Notes: a model not told the origin generated them from the letters alone. A stretch of 64,000 bases of DNA from Nodularia spumigena CCY9414 (GCF_000340565.2 NZ_CP007203.1:3266955-3330954), one strand, 5' to 3'; counted from the stretch's first letter, positions 26,733-37,276 are shown. Numbers and translations: made by a program.

Positions 26733-28175
26733 ATGGTTGTGAAGTTGCAGCGACCGATTTTAGTGGGAGGATTGGGACTATCCTTTTCCCTGTGGATATT
26801 ACAAAGCTGGCATGATTCTATAGTGCAGCTGAGTGAGTTTGGTTTAGTTGGTGCTTTAGCTGTGGGTGGTGGTTTGTGGTTATTCCAGAAAAATCGCCCA
26901 AAAAATAGTTTAGAGTCGCTAGATGGTATGGTTGTAGATCGGGCAATGGCCGAAAGTGCGATCGCTACAACACAAACCGTAATTAACCAACTGGCAATAG
27001 AAGCAGAAAACCACATAGCCTTAGAGACATTACGAGCAAAAGTTGCCCAATTGCTGCCCGAATTAGACAGACAAGAAATTAAAGTAGCTGTTACAGGTGG
27101 TAAATCTGTGGGTAAAAGCACTTTAATTCAAGTGCTGGAGTCTAACAGTTGGGAAGCAACACAGCAAAAGGTAAGTTTCTGGGAAACTCCACCTTTGTTT
27201 AGAGAAGCCGGTGACAATTCAGATGCAGCTGTTTTAGCAGAAATTCAACAATCTGATTTTGTGCTGTTCCTAACCAACGGTGATTTGACAGACTCAGAAT
27301 TTCAAAGTTTACAGCAGTTAAAAGCCGCAAATCAACCTGCTATTCTAGTTTTCAATAAACAAGATCAGTATTTAGCAGATGAACGTGCTAGTATTTTGCT
27401 GTCATTAAAACAGCGAATGGCGGAAAATGTAGTTGCAACGGCGGCTTCTCCCATTGCGATTAAAGTCAGGAAGCATGAAGCTGATGGTACTGTGGAAGAG
27501 TGGATGGAACAACCAAAGCCAGATATCCAGCAGTTAACACAGCAATTGAGTGAAGCGCTGACACAGCAAAGACAACAATTGGTGTGGAAAACCACTTTGA
27601 GAACAGCCAAGTTGTTGAAAGTTGAAGCGAAAAAGTGGCTAAATGAAACTAGATGCGATCGCGCCACCCCAATTATTGAACAATATCAATGGATAACTGC
27701 GGCTGCTGCCTTTGCTAACCCAGTCCCAGCGTTGGATATTCTCGCTACTGCGGCAATTAATGCTCAGATGGTGATGGATTTAGGTAATATCTATCAGCAG
27801 AAGTTTTCTTGGGAACAAGCGCAAACCGTAGCTGGAACCATGGGAAGTTTGATGCTGAAACTAGGTTTAGTAGAACTTTCCACAAAAGCTGTAAGTATAG
27901 TTCTCAAAACTAACGCTGTCACCTTCGTTGCTGGTGGTGTAGTCCAGGGTGTCAGTGCAGCTTATCTTACCAGAGTAGCCGGGTTAAGCTTAGTGGAATA
28001 TTTTGCACAGCAAGAAATAGCCCTAGATTCAGGAAACGCCTTGAATTTAGACAAATTGCGCCAAACTGTGCAAAACGTCTTCCAGCAAAACCAGCAGATG
28101 GGTTTTTTGTCAGCCTTTGTTCAGCAAGGTGTCAAGCGTTTATCGCCACAACCACAGCCTGAAACTGTAGGATAA
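26733..28175 (+). CDS. DUF697-type GTPase, membrane-associated
   Basis: The 480-residue protein has a P-loop GGKSVGKST at residues 122-130 and a NKQD guanine-specificity motif (in VFNKQDQ, about 207-212) within a dynamin/Era-like G domain. The N-terminus has a hydrophobic segment (about 8-50) and the C-terminal third has a hydrophobic, Ala/Val-rich domain (AAAAFANPVPALDILATAAINAQMV) as in DUF697 GTPases. Cyanobacteria have several of these; their role is unknown but they associate with membranes. The start ATG follows tRNA-fMet by 100 bases. Confidence 0.8.
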   Translation: MVVKLQRPILVGGLGLSFSLWILQSWHDSIVQLSEFGLVGALAVGGGLWLFQKNRPKNSLESLDGMVVDRAMAESAIATTQTVINQLAIEAENHIALETLRAKVAQLLPELDRQEIKVAVTGGKSVGKSTLIQVLESNSWEATQQKVSFWETPPLFREAGDNSDAAVLAEIQQSDFVLFLTNGDLTDSEFQSLQQLKAANQPAILVFNKQDQYLADERASILLSLKQRMAENVVATAASPIAIKVRKHEADGTVEEWMEQPKPDIQQLTQQLSEALTQQRQQLVWKTTLRTAKLLKVEAKKWLNETRCDRATPIIEQYQWITAAAAFANPVPALDILATAAINAQMVMDLGNIYQQKFSWEQAQTVAGTMGSLMLKLGLVELSTKAVSIVLKTNAVTFVAGGVVQGVSAAYLTRVAGLSLVEYFAQQEIALDSGNALNLDKLRQTVQNVFQQNQQMGFLSAFVQQGVKRLSPQPQPETVG

Positions 28176-28403
28176 TTTAACGCAAAGGCGCAAAGGCGCA
28201 AAGTTTTTCTGAGCGTTTTAGCGGCTTTGCGTGAGAATAATCGTTAGAAAGTTTTACAGCACTGTGCAAGTGAATAAAGTAAACATCTTAATATTATAAA
28301 TTTTGTGGGGTGGGCATCTTGCCTGCCCTTATCTCCTGCAATTATTAATTGTAAATGTCCTATATAATTTAAGTTATATATTCCTAATATATTAAATTTT
28401 TTA

Positions 28404-29606
28404 ATGAGTATTTCCCCTTGTATTTTTTCCTTTTTTTCTGGCTCAGGTTTTCTCGATTTAGGCTTTGAAAATAGCGGTTTTAATATTGTCTACGTCAATG
28501 AAATATTTAAACCATTTATGAAAGCATATCGCTATTCACGGGAAATCCTTAAACTCCCACAGCCAGAGTATGGATATCACGAAGGGGAAGCCGCAGACGT
28601 AAGCAAACTCATTACAGGTACAGAAGGACAACGCCTCCATGAATTAGTCAAAGACTGCCGCAAGTCTGATCATATAATTGGCTTTATTGGTGGTCCCCCC
28701 TGTCCTGACTTTTCGGTTGGGGGAAAAAATAAAGGAAAATTAGGAGATAATGGGAAACTTTCGGCTGACTATGTAGAATTAATTTGTCAAAATCTGCCAG
28801 ACTTCTTTTTATTCGAGAATGTAAAAGGTTTGTGGCGGACGACAAAACACCGTTTATTCTTTGAATCATTAAAGCAGAAATTAAGCCAAGCTGGTTATAT
28901 ATTAACAGAAAGGTTAATTAATGCTATTGAATACGGTGTACCCCAGGATAGAGAAAGAATTATTCTTGTGGGTTTTAGAAATAATTTAATCAATAATATG
29001 GGAATAGAACTCAGTAGTGATAATTTACTACCAGAAGGGGCATTTCCTTGGGAAAGCCAGGTTTTATATCCTCAAAAACAGGTTTTTAATTATCCTTGGC
29101 AAAAGTGCGAAATATTCAAAGAAAATTCTATAATATCTTGTCCTGAAAACATACCTCAAGAATTAACCGTTGAATACTGGTTTAGAAACAATCATGTTTT
29201 GCGTCATCCCAATACTCAACATTATTTTAAACCAAGGGCAGGTATTGTCAGATTTGCGGCTGTTGATGAAGGAGATGTTTCTAAGAAATCTTTTAAACGT
29301 CTGCACAGATGGCGTTATTCACCGACAGCTTGCTATGGTAATAATGAAGTACATTTACATCCCTACAAAGTCCGGCGGATTTCTGTAGCAGAAGCTTTAG
29401 CTATTCAATCTTTACCTGCAAATTTTGCACTTCCAGAGGATATGTCACTCACTAATATGTTTAAAACTATTGGGAATGGTGTACCTTATTTGGCATCAAA
29501 GGCTTTAGCTCAAACTATTCTCGATTTTTTAATAACTAAAAATTGGCATTCTCTAGAGAGATTGAATAATCAATTAGAGTTGCCTTTATCATTAAAGTTT
29601 AGTTAA
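28404..29606 (+). CDS. C5-cytosine DNA methyltransferase of a type II R-M system
   Basis: The 400-residue protein has motif I FSFFSGSGFLDLGFE at residues 8-22, the catalytic PC of motif IV in GGPPCPDFS (C100), motif VI ENVKGL, motif VIII near QDRERIILVGF, and motifs IX-X at the end (RRISVAEALAIQSLP, IGNGVPYLASKAL). The usual PCQ is PCP here. It methylates cytosine at C5 in a specific site and protects host DNA. It is convergent with the Cfr10I-like nuclease gene 16 bases away, so the two form one system. The region is AT-richer than its neighbours, consistent with transfer. Confidence 0.92.
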   Translation: MSISPCIFSFFSGSGFLDLGFENSGFNIVYVNEIFKPFMKAYRYSREILKLPQPEYGYHEGEAADVSKLITGTEGQRLHELVKDCRKSDHIIGFIGGPPCPDFSVGGKNKGKLGDNGKLSADYVELICQNLPDFFLFENVKGLWRTTKHRLFFESLKQKLSQAGYILTERLINAIEYGVPQDRERIILVGFRNNLINNMGIELSSDNLLPEGAFPWESQVLYPQKQVFNYPWQKCEIFKENSIISCPENIPQELTVEYWFRNNHVLRHPNTQHYFKPRAGIVRFAAVDEGDVSKKSFKRLHRWRYSPTACYGNNEVHLHPYKVRRISVAEALAIQSLPANFALPEDMSLTNMFKTIGNGVPYLASKALAQTILDFLITKNWHSLERLNNQLELPLSLKFS

Positions 29607-29622
29607 ATTATCGGAATAGGGT

Positions 29623-30498
29623 CTATTTTTTAATAGCATCGTTTACTAATGGTAATAAATCTGCTTTTCTAGAATATAAATATGTTCCATCCACTAGCTT
29701 TAAATTTTTTTCAAGTGCAACACCATGAGGAGCAATTGCTGTACTAAATATAGTTCTATCAGCTGGAGTTAACTCGCTGACAACCATAAAATATTTCCAA
29801 ATTTGCTGCAATACATACCCCATTGCTTTAACCATAGCTGCCTCAAACAAAGGCTGATAGCGACGATCTGGACGGTTTGAAGTTTTTAGAGAAATTGCTG
29901 CCTTGACTTCTTTTATACCTAGCTTTCCTTTAAAAGAATTGTACAGTGCCAAAGTATCTGGATCTCTTGCTTGTTGTTCTAAAAGTGAGTTTACAATTTT
30001 TGAATTTTTTTCATCTTCAATCACAGCAATAATATCGTCGGGGCTAGGCATAAAAATATTATCTTTAAAAGGTTTAATTTTTGCTGAAGCATTATTTATA
30101 TTGGCAAAATATTCATTTTTGAATAAATTTAAAAAACTTGAATATGATTGATCTACTCCTTCTATTTGTGGTCTTGAATTTGGCATGGAAAAGACAGCAA
30201 TGCACACTTCATTTTCCTGATTAATATTTAAGACAATCTCAGACAGCAAGCTAGTTGCCATTAACTCATTCCATCCTCCTGTCGCCTTGTTGAGAGCGCC
30301 AACTTGAGGATTTTGCGAATACTTTTCTCTAAAAGCTTTACTTGTTTCGTTTCTCATCCAGTCTAAAATTTCACTAACAGATAGGTTTTGATCTAGTTTA
30401 TTCACTATCTTAGAAGATAAATCTCTGTAGATAGCTCTGCTATTAATACGAAATTTACCATTTGAATTTTCTGTCAACCATTCTGTATTATTAAACAT
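29623..30498 (-). CDS. Cfr10I/Bse634I-family type II restriction endonuclease
   Basis: The 291-residue protein has the Cfr10I/Bse634I active-site arrangement: an acidic PD at about residues 153-154 (in MPSPDD), then SLKTSNRPDRRYQPLFE at 203-219, where S-x-K (K205), R-P-D-R-R and the distal E219 match the family motif. Length agrees with Bse634I. Known members cut RCCGGY as tetramers, so that site is the natural prediction, not a demonstration. It lies convergent to the cytosine methyltransferase, as expected for a restriction-modification pair. Confidence 0.85.
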   Translation of the reverse strand: MFNNTEWLTENSNGKFRINSRAIYRDLSSKIVNKLDQNLSVSEILDWMRNETSKAFREKYSQNPQVGALNKATGGWNELMATSLLSEIVLNINQENEVCIAVFSMPNSRPQIEGVDQSYSSFLNLFKNEYFANINNASAKIKPFKDNIFMPSPDDIIAVIEDEKNSKIVNSLLEQQARDPDTLALYNSFKGKLGIKEVKAAISLKTSNRPDRRYQPLFEAAMVKAMGYVLQQIWKYFMVVSELTPADRTIFSTAIAPHGVALEKNLKLVDGTYLYSRKADLLPLVNDAIKK

Positions 30499-30842
30499 TT
30501 TATTATTTTTCCTGATCAGGCTAAAAGGGGAATTTTGTCAGACAAAGATGTTCACCTTCCTAACCTGACAACTGTCTAATGTCAAGTTTAATACTTAGCA
30601 ATGGTGATTTAATAAAATATAGAACCTCACCCCCAGCCCCTCTCCTTGCTAAGGAGAGGGGAGAGTTTGACGGGCGGGGTGTTAAATTTATATTCCTGAC
30701 AAATATTTATACGTTGGCAGGGAAAACCATGTCAGCAGGTTATTTTGAGGTTCAACCCAGAAGATATGTGTTTTAATATATGTATTAAGAAATGTCTTAA
30801 TTTTTTATAAACTTTAAGAATCAATTACTGGTAAAACACACG
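30499..30842. other. Interval with dispersed palindromic repeat
   Basis: No gene. It contains one copy of a CCTCTCCTTGCTAAGGAGAGG palindrome family (30611-30665) and AT-rich sequence upstream of deoC. Confidence 0.5.
30611..30665 (-). repeat. Dispersed palindromic repeat (copy A)
   Basis: Starts AATAAAATATAGAACCTCACCC, followed by a CTCTCC/GGAGAG stem. The reverse complement recurs at 35995-36034 and 62312-62366, always intergenic. Confidence 0.75.
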
Positions 30843-31517
30843 ATGGCAGCAGACTATATTGATATTGCGCCATTTATCGATCATTCTCTGCTGATGCCGA
30901 CGGCTACTCCAGAGCAGGTTGAGCAATGGTGTGCAGAAGCAGACAGATTTAATTTTGCGGCGGTTTGTCTTCATCCCTCCTATGTGAAGCAAGCAGCAGA
31001 ACTCCTCCACGGTAGAAAGCCTCAAGTTTGTACAGTCATCGGCTTTCCTATGGGGGCGACAACTTCAGCCGTTAAGCTCTATGAGGCTCAGGAAGCTGCG
31101 GAAAATGGAGCGACTGAGCTAGATGTGGTAATTAACTTAGGTTGGTTAAAGGCGGGCAAAACTGAAGCTGTTCATCGCGAAATTGCGGAAATTTGTGAAG
31201 AAACTGGGCAAACTGTCAAGGTGATTCTGGAAACTAACCTACTGACTGATGCTGAAAAAAAGTTGGCTGCGGAAGTATCTATGGAAGCTGGGGCGGCTTT
31301 CTTAAAAACCAGTACAGGTTGGAATGGTGGTGCTACTTTGGCGGATGTGCGGCTGTTGAAGGAAATTACTAAAGACAGCTTGGGAATTAAAGCTTCTGGT
31401 GGTATTCGCACCTACAATGAAGCTATAGAGCTAATCCTAGCCGGTGCTACTAGATTAGGTACGTCTCGGAGTATTGATTTGCTCCGCCAGCGCGATAACC
31501 TGAATAAGGGTGAATAG
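30843..31517 (+). CDS. deoC: Deoxyribose-phosphate aldolase
   Basis: The 224-residue protein matches Deo[19 protein letters not shown] near the N-terminus, [15 protein letters not shown] and the Schiff-base lysine in [11 protein letters not shown], then [10 protein letters not shown] near the C-terminus. It cleaves 2-deoxyribose-5-phosphate to glyceraldehyde-3-phosphate and acetaldehyde in nucleoside catabolism. A TIM-barrel fold. recO follows on the same strand after a heptad repeat array of about 100 bases. Confidence 0.95.
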   Translation: MAADYIDIAPFIDHSLLMPTATPEQVEQWCAEADRFNFAAVCLHPSYVKQAAELLHGRKPQVCTVIGFPMGATTSAVKLYEAQEAAENGATELDVVINLGWLKAGKTEAVHREIAEICEETGQTVKVILETNLLTDAEKKLAAEVSMEAGAAFLKTSTGWNGGATLADVRLLKEITKDSLGIKASGGIRTYNEAIELILAGATRLGTSRSIDLLRQRDNLNKGE

Positions 31518-31569
31518 TCATGGCTTTTTTCGTCTTTAGTCGTGGGTTGTTTTTCCTTAAAGAATAGCC

Positions 31570-31622
31570 AATGACTAATGACTAATGACTAATGACTAAT
31601 GACTAATGACTAATGACTAATG
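31570..31622. repeat. Tandem heptamer array ending in the recO start codon
   Basis: At least seven tandem copies of ATGACTA run right up to recO, and the last unit (ATGAGTA) provides the recO ATG. This is the STRR type of short tandem repeat known in heterocystous cyanobacteria. Unit number would change the sequence immediately upstream of the start codon. Confidence 0.85.
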
Positions 31623-32507
31623 AGTAAAACCTATAAAGCCACTGGAATTAATCTCAAAGCCCAAGTGCTGGGAGAATCAGACAGGATAGTCACAATTTTG
31701 ACACGGGAGTTCGGTTTGATTCAAGCAGTTGCACCAGGGGCGCGCAAACAAAACTCTAGCCTGGGTGGTAGGAGTGGGATGTTTGTGGTGAATGAATTAC
31801 TGATTGCCAAAGGGCGATCGCTCGATAGAATTACACAAGCACAAACTGTCAAAACTTATCCAGATTTGGCTAAAGATTTGGGGAAGCTTGCTGCTGGTCA
31901 GTATTTAGCCGAAATAGTGCTGTGTCAAGCTTTGAGTGAACAACCCCAAGAGGAACTTTATCAGTTACTCAATGAATATCTTCATCAATTGGAATTACTT
32001 CCCAAAACTGATACATCTGCTATTTATGCTCAATTAGCTCAGGGAGTGTTTCATTTTTTTGCTCTAGCAGGGTTGTCACCTCAAGTACAAGTCTGTTGCT
32101 TAACTCAGAAGATTTTAAGACCAGACTTTACCAACCCTAATTGGCGCGTGGGATTTAGTGTTACCGCCGGTGGTACAGTCTGTTTACAGGCTTGGGAAAA
32201 TTTGCGTAAAGATAGAGTTCAGCCCCGTCTGGCTCCATCAGCCGATGACCGAAACCTAGCTTACCAAACAGTTGTTCATCACCAAGATATACCAGTAATT
32301 TCTTGTCGCTTGGATGCTACAGAACTAACCATGCTCCAAAATCTGTCACAACCAGAGATAATGCGAATGGATGCTGCCAAAAATTATGGCTGGTTATCTG
32401 TTGAGAAGATTTTGCGCCAGTATGCTCAATATCATTTAGGTCGCCCAATTCTTTCTGCTACCTTGATTGACTCTTATTTTGCCGCTAACCATGATGCAAC
32501 CGTCTGA
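31620..32507 (+). CDS. recO: DNA repair protein RecO
   Basis: The 295-residue protein has the RecO OB-fold N-terminus ([37 protein letters not shown]), then a helical domain with [20 protein letters not shown] and a C-terminal zinc-type region (VQVCCLTQ...GGTVC). RecO loads RecA on SSB-coated DNA with RecR. The ATG falls inside the last unit of a heptamer array, so ribosome binding site context is unusual. The MFS gene starts 14-17 bases inside the recO end. Confidence 0.93.
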   Translation: MSKTYKATGINLKAQVLGESDRIVTILTREFGLIQAVAPGARKQNSSLGGRSGMFVVNELLIAKGRSLDRITQAQTVKTYPDLAKDLGKLAAGQYLAEIVLCQALSEQPQEELYQLLNEYLHQLELLPKTDTSAIYAQLAQGVFHFFALAGLSPQVQVCCLTQKILRPDFTNPNWRVGFSVTAGGTVCLQAWENLRKDRVQPRLAPSADDRNLAYQTVVHHQDIPVISCRLDATELTMLQNLSQPEIMRMDAAKNYGWLSVEKILRQYAQYHLGRPILSATLIDSYFAANHDATV

Positions 32508-34086
32508 TTTGGATAGAAAAATCCTACCTTTATCACCAAACACCAAAAAACAGAATAGGGCATCAGATCCTACAGTCAAGAATCACTTGAGTGCTGTTCC
32601 TAAGTCTACAAATTGTCCAGAACAGACACAAGATGTTTGTGAAAATGTTCAAACAAATACATCTTCAAGCCCAAAAACTGAGGTTTCCCCAGAATCTGAA
32701 ACCGGGAGCAACGGTAATGGACGCAGTTTGTCTGTAGCCACTGCTTCGGAAACAGAATCAGCACAATTAGATGAGTCTGGTGTCAATGGTGACACAGAAT
32801 CAGAAAATGGGGGAGAGCAGGGATTTTTACCTGTATTAAGAAATCCTAATTTTCTGGCTCTTTGGGGTGGTCAAGTTTTCTGCCAGATGGCAGATAAAGT
32901 ATATTTGGTGCTGATGATTGGCTTGATTAATACTCAGTTTCAAGGAAGTGATCAAAGCATTAGCGGTTGGGTATCAGCTCTAATGATGGCTTTTACGATT
33001 CCGGCTGTACTGTTTGGTTCTGTGGCTGGTGTGTTTGTGGATCGCTGGTCGAAAAAAACTGTACTAGTCACAACTAATGCTTGGCGCGGTATCCTGGTTT
33101 TGTCAATTCCGTTTTTGCTGTGGTTAACTAATGATTGGCAACCTATTGGGATGTTACCTGTGGGTTTTGCCATTATTCTGGGTGTGACTTTTTTAGTCTC
33201 TACTCTGACTCAGTTTTTTGCCCCAGCTGAACAAACAGCAATTCCTTTGGTGGTGGAAGAACAGCATTTACTGTCGGCTAATTCTCTGTACACAACAACC
33301 ATGATGGCTTCGGTGATTGTGGGGTTTGCGATTGGGGAACCACTGTTAGCGATCGCTGATACACTTTGGCTACAGATTGGTGGTAATGATGGCTTAGGTA
33401 AGGAACTTTTGGTGGGTGGTAGTTATGCGATCGCTGGATTCATTTTACTGCTGTTGGCGACTAAAGAAATACCCCACCACCCGGACACTGAATTTCCTCA
33501 CGTCTTCTCTGACTTGCGCGATGGTTTCTCTTACCTCAAAGCTAATTCTCGTGTCCGCAATGCCTTACTACAACTGACTATTTTGTTTTCTGTGTTTGCG
33601 GCTTTAACTGTTCTAGCTGTGCGGATGGCAGAAATCATTCCCAATTTAAAAGCATCTCAGTTTGGTTTTTTACTAGCATTTGGTGGGATTGGTATGGCAG
33701 CTGGGGCGACAATTCTCGGTCAGTTTGGTCAGCGCTTCTCCTACTCTGAACTTAGTCTGTGCGGTTGCTTAGGTATGGCAGGATGTCTAATTGGTCTGTC
33801 GATATTCACCACACAACTCTGGATTATACTGCTGTTGATAGCCTTGTTGGGTGTGTTTGGGGCGCTAGTCGGTATCCCTATGCAAACCGCTATTCAAACA
33901 GAAACCCCTCCAGAAATGCGGGGTAAGGTCTTTGGTCTGCAAAATAATGTGATTAATATTGCTTTAACTCTACCCTTGGCATTAGCAGGCGTAGCGGAAA
34001 CCTTTGTAGGATTACAAGCTGTTTTCTTAGTATTAGCTGTGACTGTGTTCTCAGGAGGTATATTAACTTTGTATAATTCCCATTAG
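32491..34086 (+). CDS. MFS transporter with long disordered N-terminus
   Basis: After about 110 mostly polar Ser/Thr/Glu-rich residues, the protein becomes a 12-TM major-facilitator-type permease ([62 protein letters not shown]). The DRWSKK loop fits the MFS motif A. It resembles the MFS branch of enterobactin/drug-exporter-like proteins, but the substrate cannot be assigned. The start at 32491 (or 32494) overlaps the end of recO, so it is probably co-transcribed with recO. Confidence 0.78.
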   Translation: MMQPSDLDRKILPLSPNTKKQNRASDPTVKNHLSAVPKSTNCPEQTQDVCENVQTNTSSSPKTEVSPESETGSNGNGRSLSVATASETESAQLDESGVNGDTESENGGEQGFLPVLRNPNFLALWGGQVFCQMADKVYLVLMIGLINTQFQGSDQSISGWVSALMMAFTIPAVLFGSVAGVFVDRWSKKTVLVTTNAWRGILVLSIPFLLWLTNDWQPIGMLPVGFAIILGVTFLVSTLTQFFAPAEQTAIPLVVEEQHLLSANSLYTTTMMASVIVGFAIGEPLLAIADTLWLQIGGNDGLGKELLVGGSYAIAGFILLLLATKEIPHHPDTEFPHVFSDLRDGFSYLKANSRVRNALLQLTILFSVFAALTVLAVRMAEIIPNLKASQFGFLLAFGGIGMAAGATILGQFGQRFSYSELSLCGCLGMAGCLIGLSIFTTQLWIILLLIALLGVFGALVGIPMQTAIQTETPPEMRGKVFGLQNNVINIALTLPLALAGVAETFVGLQAVFLVLAVTVFSGGILTLYNSH

Positions 34087-34548
34087 TAGTGATCAGACTT
34101 AAAGGAGATATAATTCAATACATTCCTAGCAACAGCAATTTAATGAAAAATTGTGCTTTTGTGCTAAACTAAATCCAGCAAAAATCAATCATAGACTTGC
34201 TGAGTATCAATTTGATATTAGCAAGACCAACTCTTTATTAAAATATAGTTATTCACAACTTAATCTTAATATTTATAGGTTAAATTCGGCAATGCACTGG
34301 TTTAATAGTAATAAAGCTTGGCTTATTGACTGGGGTAGTGTGGAGTTATATACAACCGCCAAGGACGTTAGGACATAAACTGAACATAAAAGTTAGACAA
34401 CGAAAGGCTTTTACCCCACGGACCACGGACCACGGACCACTCCCCTGCTATATATACAACCTAAACAGCCAAAAATTGCCACAGGATAAAAGACAAGCAA
34501 CTAAAAAATTGATGTAACAAACCCGATTTTCAAAATAGCTAACAAAGA
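34087..34548. other. Gene-free interval with a GGACCAC heptamer tract
   Basis: No reliable gene. Short open frames have no family features. A tandem run of ACGGACC heptamers lies near 34418-34445, another STRR-like array. The rest is AT-rich. Confidence 0.45.
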
Positions 34549-35694
34549 ATGCGTATAGCCTGGATTGGAAAGAAATCACCCTTTTGTGGTAACGTCACCT
34601 ACAGTCGAGAAGTTACAAATGCCTTGCACCGGGAACACGAAGTTAGTTTTCTCCACTTCGCCCAAGAAGAATCTGAAACTGACAATTGGCCAAATTTTCA
34701 AGAAGTTTCCTTACCCTTCATTTATAAATCACAGGTTTACACAATTCCCAGTTTTAAAGCGACTAAGGTATTAACTGATTCGCTACGGAAAATTAAGCCG
34801 GATATAGTCCATGCTTCTCTGAGTTTATCGCCCCTGGACTTTATGCTACCGGAAATCTGCGAGCAATTGAATTTGCCTCTGATTGCCACTTTTCACACAG
34901 CATTTGCGGGGAAAGGGGCAAAATTTGTATCGGGAACACAGATGTTAGCTTATCAACTTTACGCGCCTTGTTTGGGGAACTACGATCGCGTAATTGTGTT
35001 TTCCCAAATTCAGCGCGATTTATTAGCAAGTCTGGGTGTGAAGAAGCAGAAAATTGCTGTGATTCCCAATGGAGTGGATACTACCAAGTTTTCTCCGGGA
35101 GAGTCTACAGTCAAAGCGGAATTCAAAGCCGAACGTTTGTTTGTTTATCAAGGTCGCATCGCCCCAGAAAAAAACGTAGAATCTCTTCTGCGGGCTTGGA
35201 AGCAATCACAGATGGGGGCTGGTAGTAAGCTGCTGATTGTGGGTGATGGTTCTTTGAAGTCTTCTTTGGAACCATTTTATGGTTCAGAATCTGGCATTAT
35301 TTGGTTGGGATTTGTGGCAGACGAACAGCGCCGCATCGAAATTTTACGGGGTGCAGATGTATTTATTTTGCCTTCGTTGGTTGAGGGTTTGTCTTTGTCT
35401 TTGTTAGAAGCCATGTCTTGTGGAATAGCTTGTTTAGCTACAGATGTGGGTGCCGATGGTGAAGTGTTAGAGCAAGGTGCGGGTGTAGTATTGAAGACTA
35501 AGACGGCGCGATCGCAATTAAGAACCCTGTTACCATTATTTCAAGACCATCCTGAGTTAACTACCTTACTGGGACAAAAAGCCAGACAGCGTGTATTAGA
35601 CCGCTATACTCTCAGTAAAAATATTACTCAGTTAGAAGAATTATACAAAGAAGTTTTAGCACAGTGGCCTGTACCTCTGGGTCGCAGAGCGTAA
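34549..35694 (+). CDS. Glycosyltransferase family 4 protein
   Basis: The 381-residue GT-B enzyme has an N-terminal acceptor domain starting MRIAWIGKKSPFCGNVTYSR, a HASLSLSPLDF segment, and a C-terminal donor domain with VIPNGVDTTKFSPG, FVYQGRIAPEKNVESLLRAW, LLIVGDGSL, and the nucleotide-sugar binding PSLVEGLSLSLLEAMSCG. The EX7E-like pair (E in VEGLSLSLLEA) is present. Retaining transferases of this type build glycolipids, sucrose-related products or polysaccharides; the acceptor is not readable. It stands alone on its strand. Confidence 0.88.
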   Translation: MRIAWIGKKSPFCGNVTYSREVTNALHREHEVSFLHFAQEESETDNWPNFQEVSLPFIYKSQVYTIPSFKATKVLTDSLRKIKPDIVHASLSLSPLDFMLPEICEQLNLPLIATFHTAFAGKGAKFVSGTQMLAYQLYAPCLGNYDRVIVFSQIQRDLLASLGVKKQKIAVIPNGVDTTKFSPGESTVKAEFKAERLFVYQGRIAPEKNVESLLRAWKQSQMGAGSKLLIVGDGSLKSSLEPFYGSESGIIWLGFVADEQRRIEILRGADVFILPSLVEGLSLSLLEAMSCGIACLATDVGADGEVLEQGAGVVLKTKTARSQLRTLLPLFQDHPELTTLLGQKARQRVLDRYTLSKNITQLEELYKEVLAQWPVPLGRRA

Positions 35695-36256
35695 AATATC
35701 AATCAGCTACGCGGAGTCATTAGTCCTTAGTCATTAGTCCTTAGTTAACTACACTCACGATAGTTTGCGTGGCGTAGCCGTGGGGCGAGGTATACATCTT
35801 CGGGGGAAAGGAGCTAGAACTATGGAATAGAACCCCATATTCTCAATTGTCTTGGCGAAGCCTCTCCCTTTGGGAGAAGGTGCAGCGTAGAGCCGTTAGG
35901 CAACATCGGGTTTTTATACAGGTTGATTACCCGAACTGTTAATACGAAAAACACAACTATGTTGCTGTTTCTCAGGTTTTTTCAGCGTCTTTCTTATAAG
36001 GAGAGGGGTTGGGGGTGAGGTTCTGTATTTTATTTATGGGCATTCCTTAATAATTCTCACTAACCAGTTATTGATATACTCCATATAGGCGATCGCTCAT
36101 TAATCGCCTAGATTTATTGTCTTTTTTTGCCTGTAATACTGTACGAGAGGTTACTTTTACAGGAGTATGTCAAGTTTTAACTAAATAACTTTACAAAATT
36201 TAAGATTTAATTTACAATTTCTTACATAGCAGCTAAACCTCTGATTAATTTTGAAT
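35695..36256. other. Repeat-rich interval upstream of ocp
   Basis: It contains AGTCCTT/AGTCATT heptad-like repeats, a GCGTGGCGTAGCC repeat, a CCTCTCCCTTTGGGAGAAGG palindrome around 35865-35881, and a copy of the GAGAGGGGTTGGGGGTGAGG family (35995-36034). No gene. The last 200 bases, AT-rich, probably hold the ocp promoter. Confidence 0.5.
35995..36034 (+). repeat. Dispersed palindromic repeat (copy B, partial)
   Basis: Shares GGAGAGGGGTTGGGGGTGAG and the tail GTATTTTATT with the copies at 30611-30665 (inverted) and 62312-62366. The left stem arm is missing here. Confidence 0.7.
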
Positions 36257-37225
36257 ATGGCTTTAACTATTCAGTCCGCTCAGAATATCTTCTCTAATAC
36301 TCAAGTTCCCAGCCCGATTCCCGCTACCATCGCCTTGTTCGACCAACTCGGTGTGGATGACCAACTGGCATATCTTTGGTACGCCTACACTGAAATGGGT
36401 AAGACCATTACTCCCGCAGCCCCTGGCGCAGCACGCCTGCAACTAGCAGAAAGTTTGCTCAACCAAATTAAAAAAATGTCTCCTGAAGAGCAAACCCAAG
36501 TAATGCGGGATCTTGCTAATCGTGCTGACGCTCCCATTAGTCGTTCCTATGGCTTCTTCAGTGTTAATACCAAGCTGGCTTTCTGGTACGAGTTGGGAGA
36601 ATTGATGAAGCAGGGTGTAGTTGCTCCTATCCCCAGTGGTTATCAAATGACTCCTGGTGTACAAGTAGTGCTAGACGCAACTAAGAAACTTGACCCAGGT
36701 CAGCAAATTACAGTGCTGCGGAACACTGTAGTAAACATGGGATTCGATACTTCTGATTTGGGGCCAAGTAGCTATCCCAAAGCCGTTGAGGAACCTGCAT
36801 TTGCTCGTACTGCTCCATCTATCTCCTCAGTCAAAATTGATGGCGTTACAGAACCTGCTGTACTGAGCTACATTGAAGCGATGAATGCTGACAACTTTGA
36901 TAAAGCTATTAGTCTGTTTACTCCCGAAGGTGCGCTACAACCACCATTCCAAAAACCAATTGTAGGGCATGAAGCGATCGCCAAATATATGCGCGAAGAA
37001 GCCCAAGGACTAAACATGATGCCCAAACAAGGTATCTGTGAAGATCAGCCTGATGGTTCTAAGCAACTTAAAATTACAGGTGTTGTCCAAACTCCCTGGT
37101 TCGGTGTAACTGTGGGTATGAATATTGCTTGGCGGTTCTTAATTAATCCCGAAGGCAAAATTTTCTTCGTAGCTATTGATATGCTGGCTTCTCCTGAAGA
37201 ACTGTTAAATCTGCGTCGCGTTTAA
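36257..37225 (+). CDS. ocp: Orange carotenoid protein
   Basis: The 322-residue protein has the two OCP domains: an all-helical N-terminal domain (residues about 15-165) with YAYTEMGKTI, FWYELGE and the conserved Arg in ITVLRNTVVNMGFD (R155 equivalent), and an NTF2-like C-terminal domain (about 190-320) with the ketocarotenoid hydrogen-bonding Tyr in LSYIEAMNADNFD and Trp in NIAWRFLIN, ending FFVAIDMLASPEELLNL. It quenches phycobilisome excitation after blue-green light activation. The ATG at 36257 fits the family; a TTG two codons earlier is not used. No FRP gene lies next to it, which is usual for the OCP2/OCPX types. Confidence 0.95.
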   Translation: MALTIQSAQNIFSNTQVPSPIPATIALFDQLGVDDQLAYLWYAYTEMGKTITPAAPGAARLQLAESLLNQIKKMSPEEQTQVMRDLANRADAPISRSYGFFSVNTKLAFWYELGELMKQGVVAPIPSGYQMTPGVQVVLDATKKLDPGQQITVLRNTVVNMGFDTSDLGPSSYPKAVEEPAFARTAPSISSVKIDGVTEPAVLSYIEAMNADNFDKAISLFTPEGALQPPFQKPIVGHEAIAKYMREEAQGLNMMPKQGICEDQPDGSKQLKITGVVQTPWFGVTVGMNIAWRFLINPEGKIFFVAIDMLASPEELLNLRRV

Positions 37226-37276
37226 TCAAACAGGGTAGGACTTGCCTATCCTACTAAAATATTTCTAAAAGATAAA

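Noticed and set aside
31570-31622. ATGACTA array as a CRISPR-like or origin iteron array
   Set aside because: Seven-base units without spacers are typical STRR repeats; no dnaA or replication features nearby.
34151-34378. Possible small protein upstream of the GT4 gene
   Set aside because: No family features, no ribosome site, and base composition of intergenic DNA.
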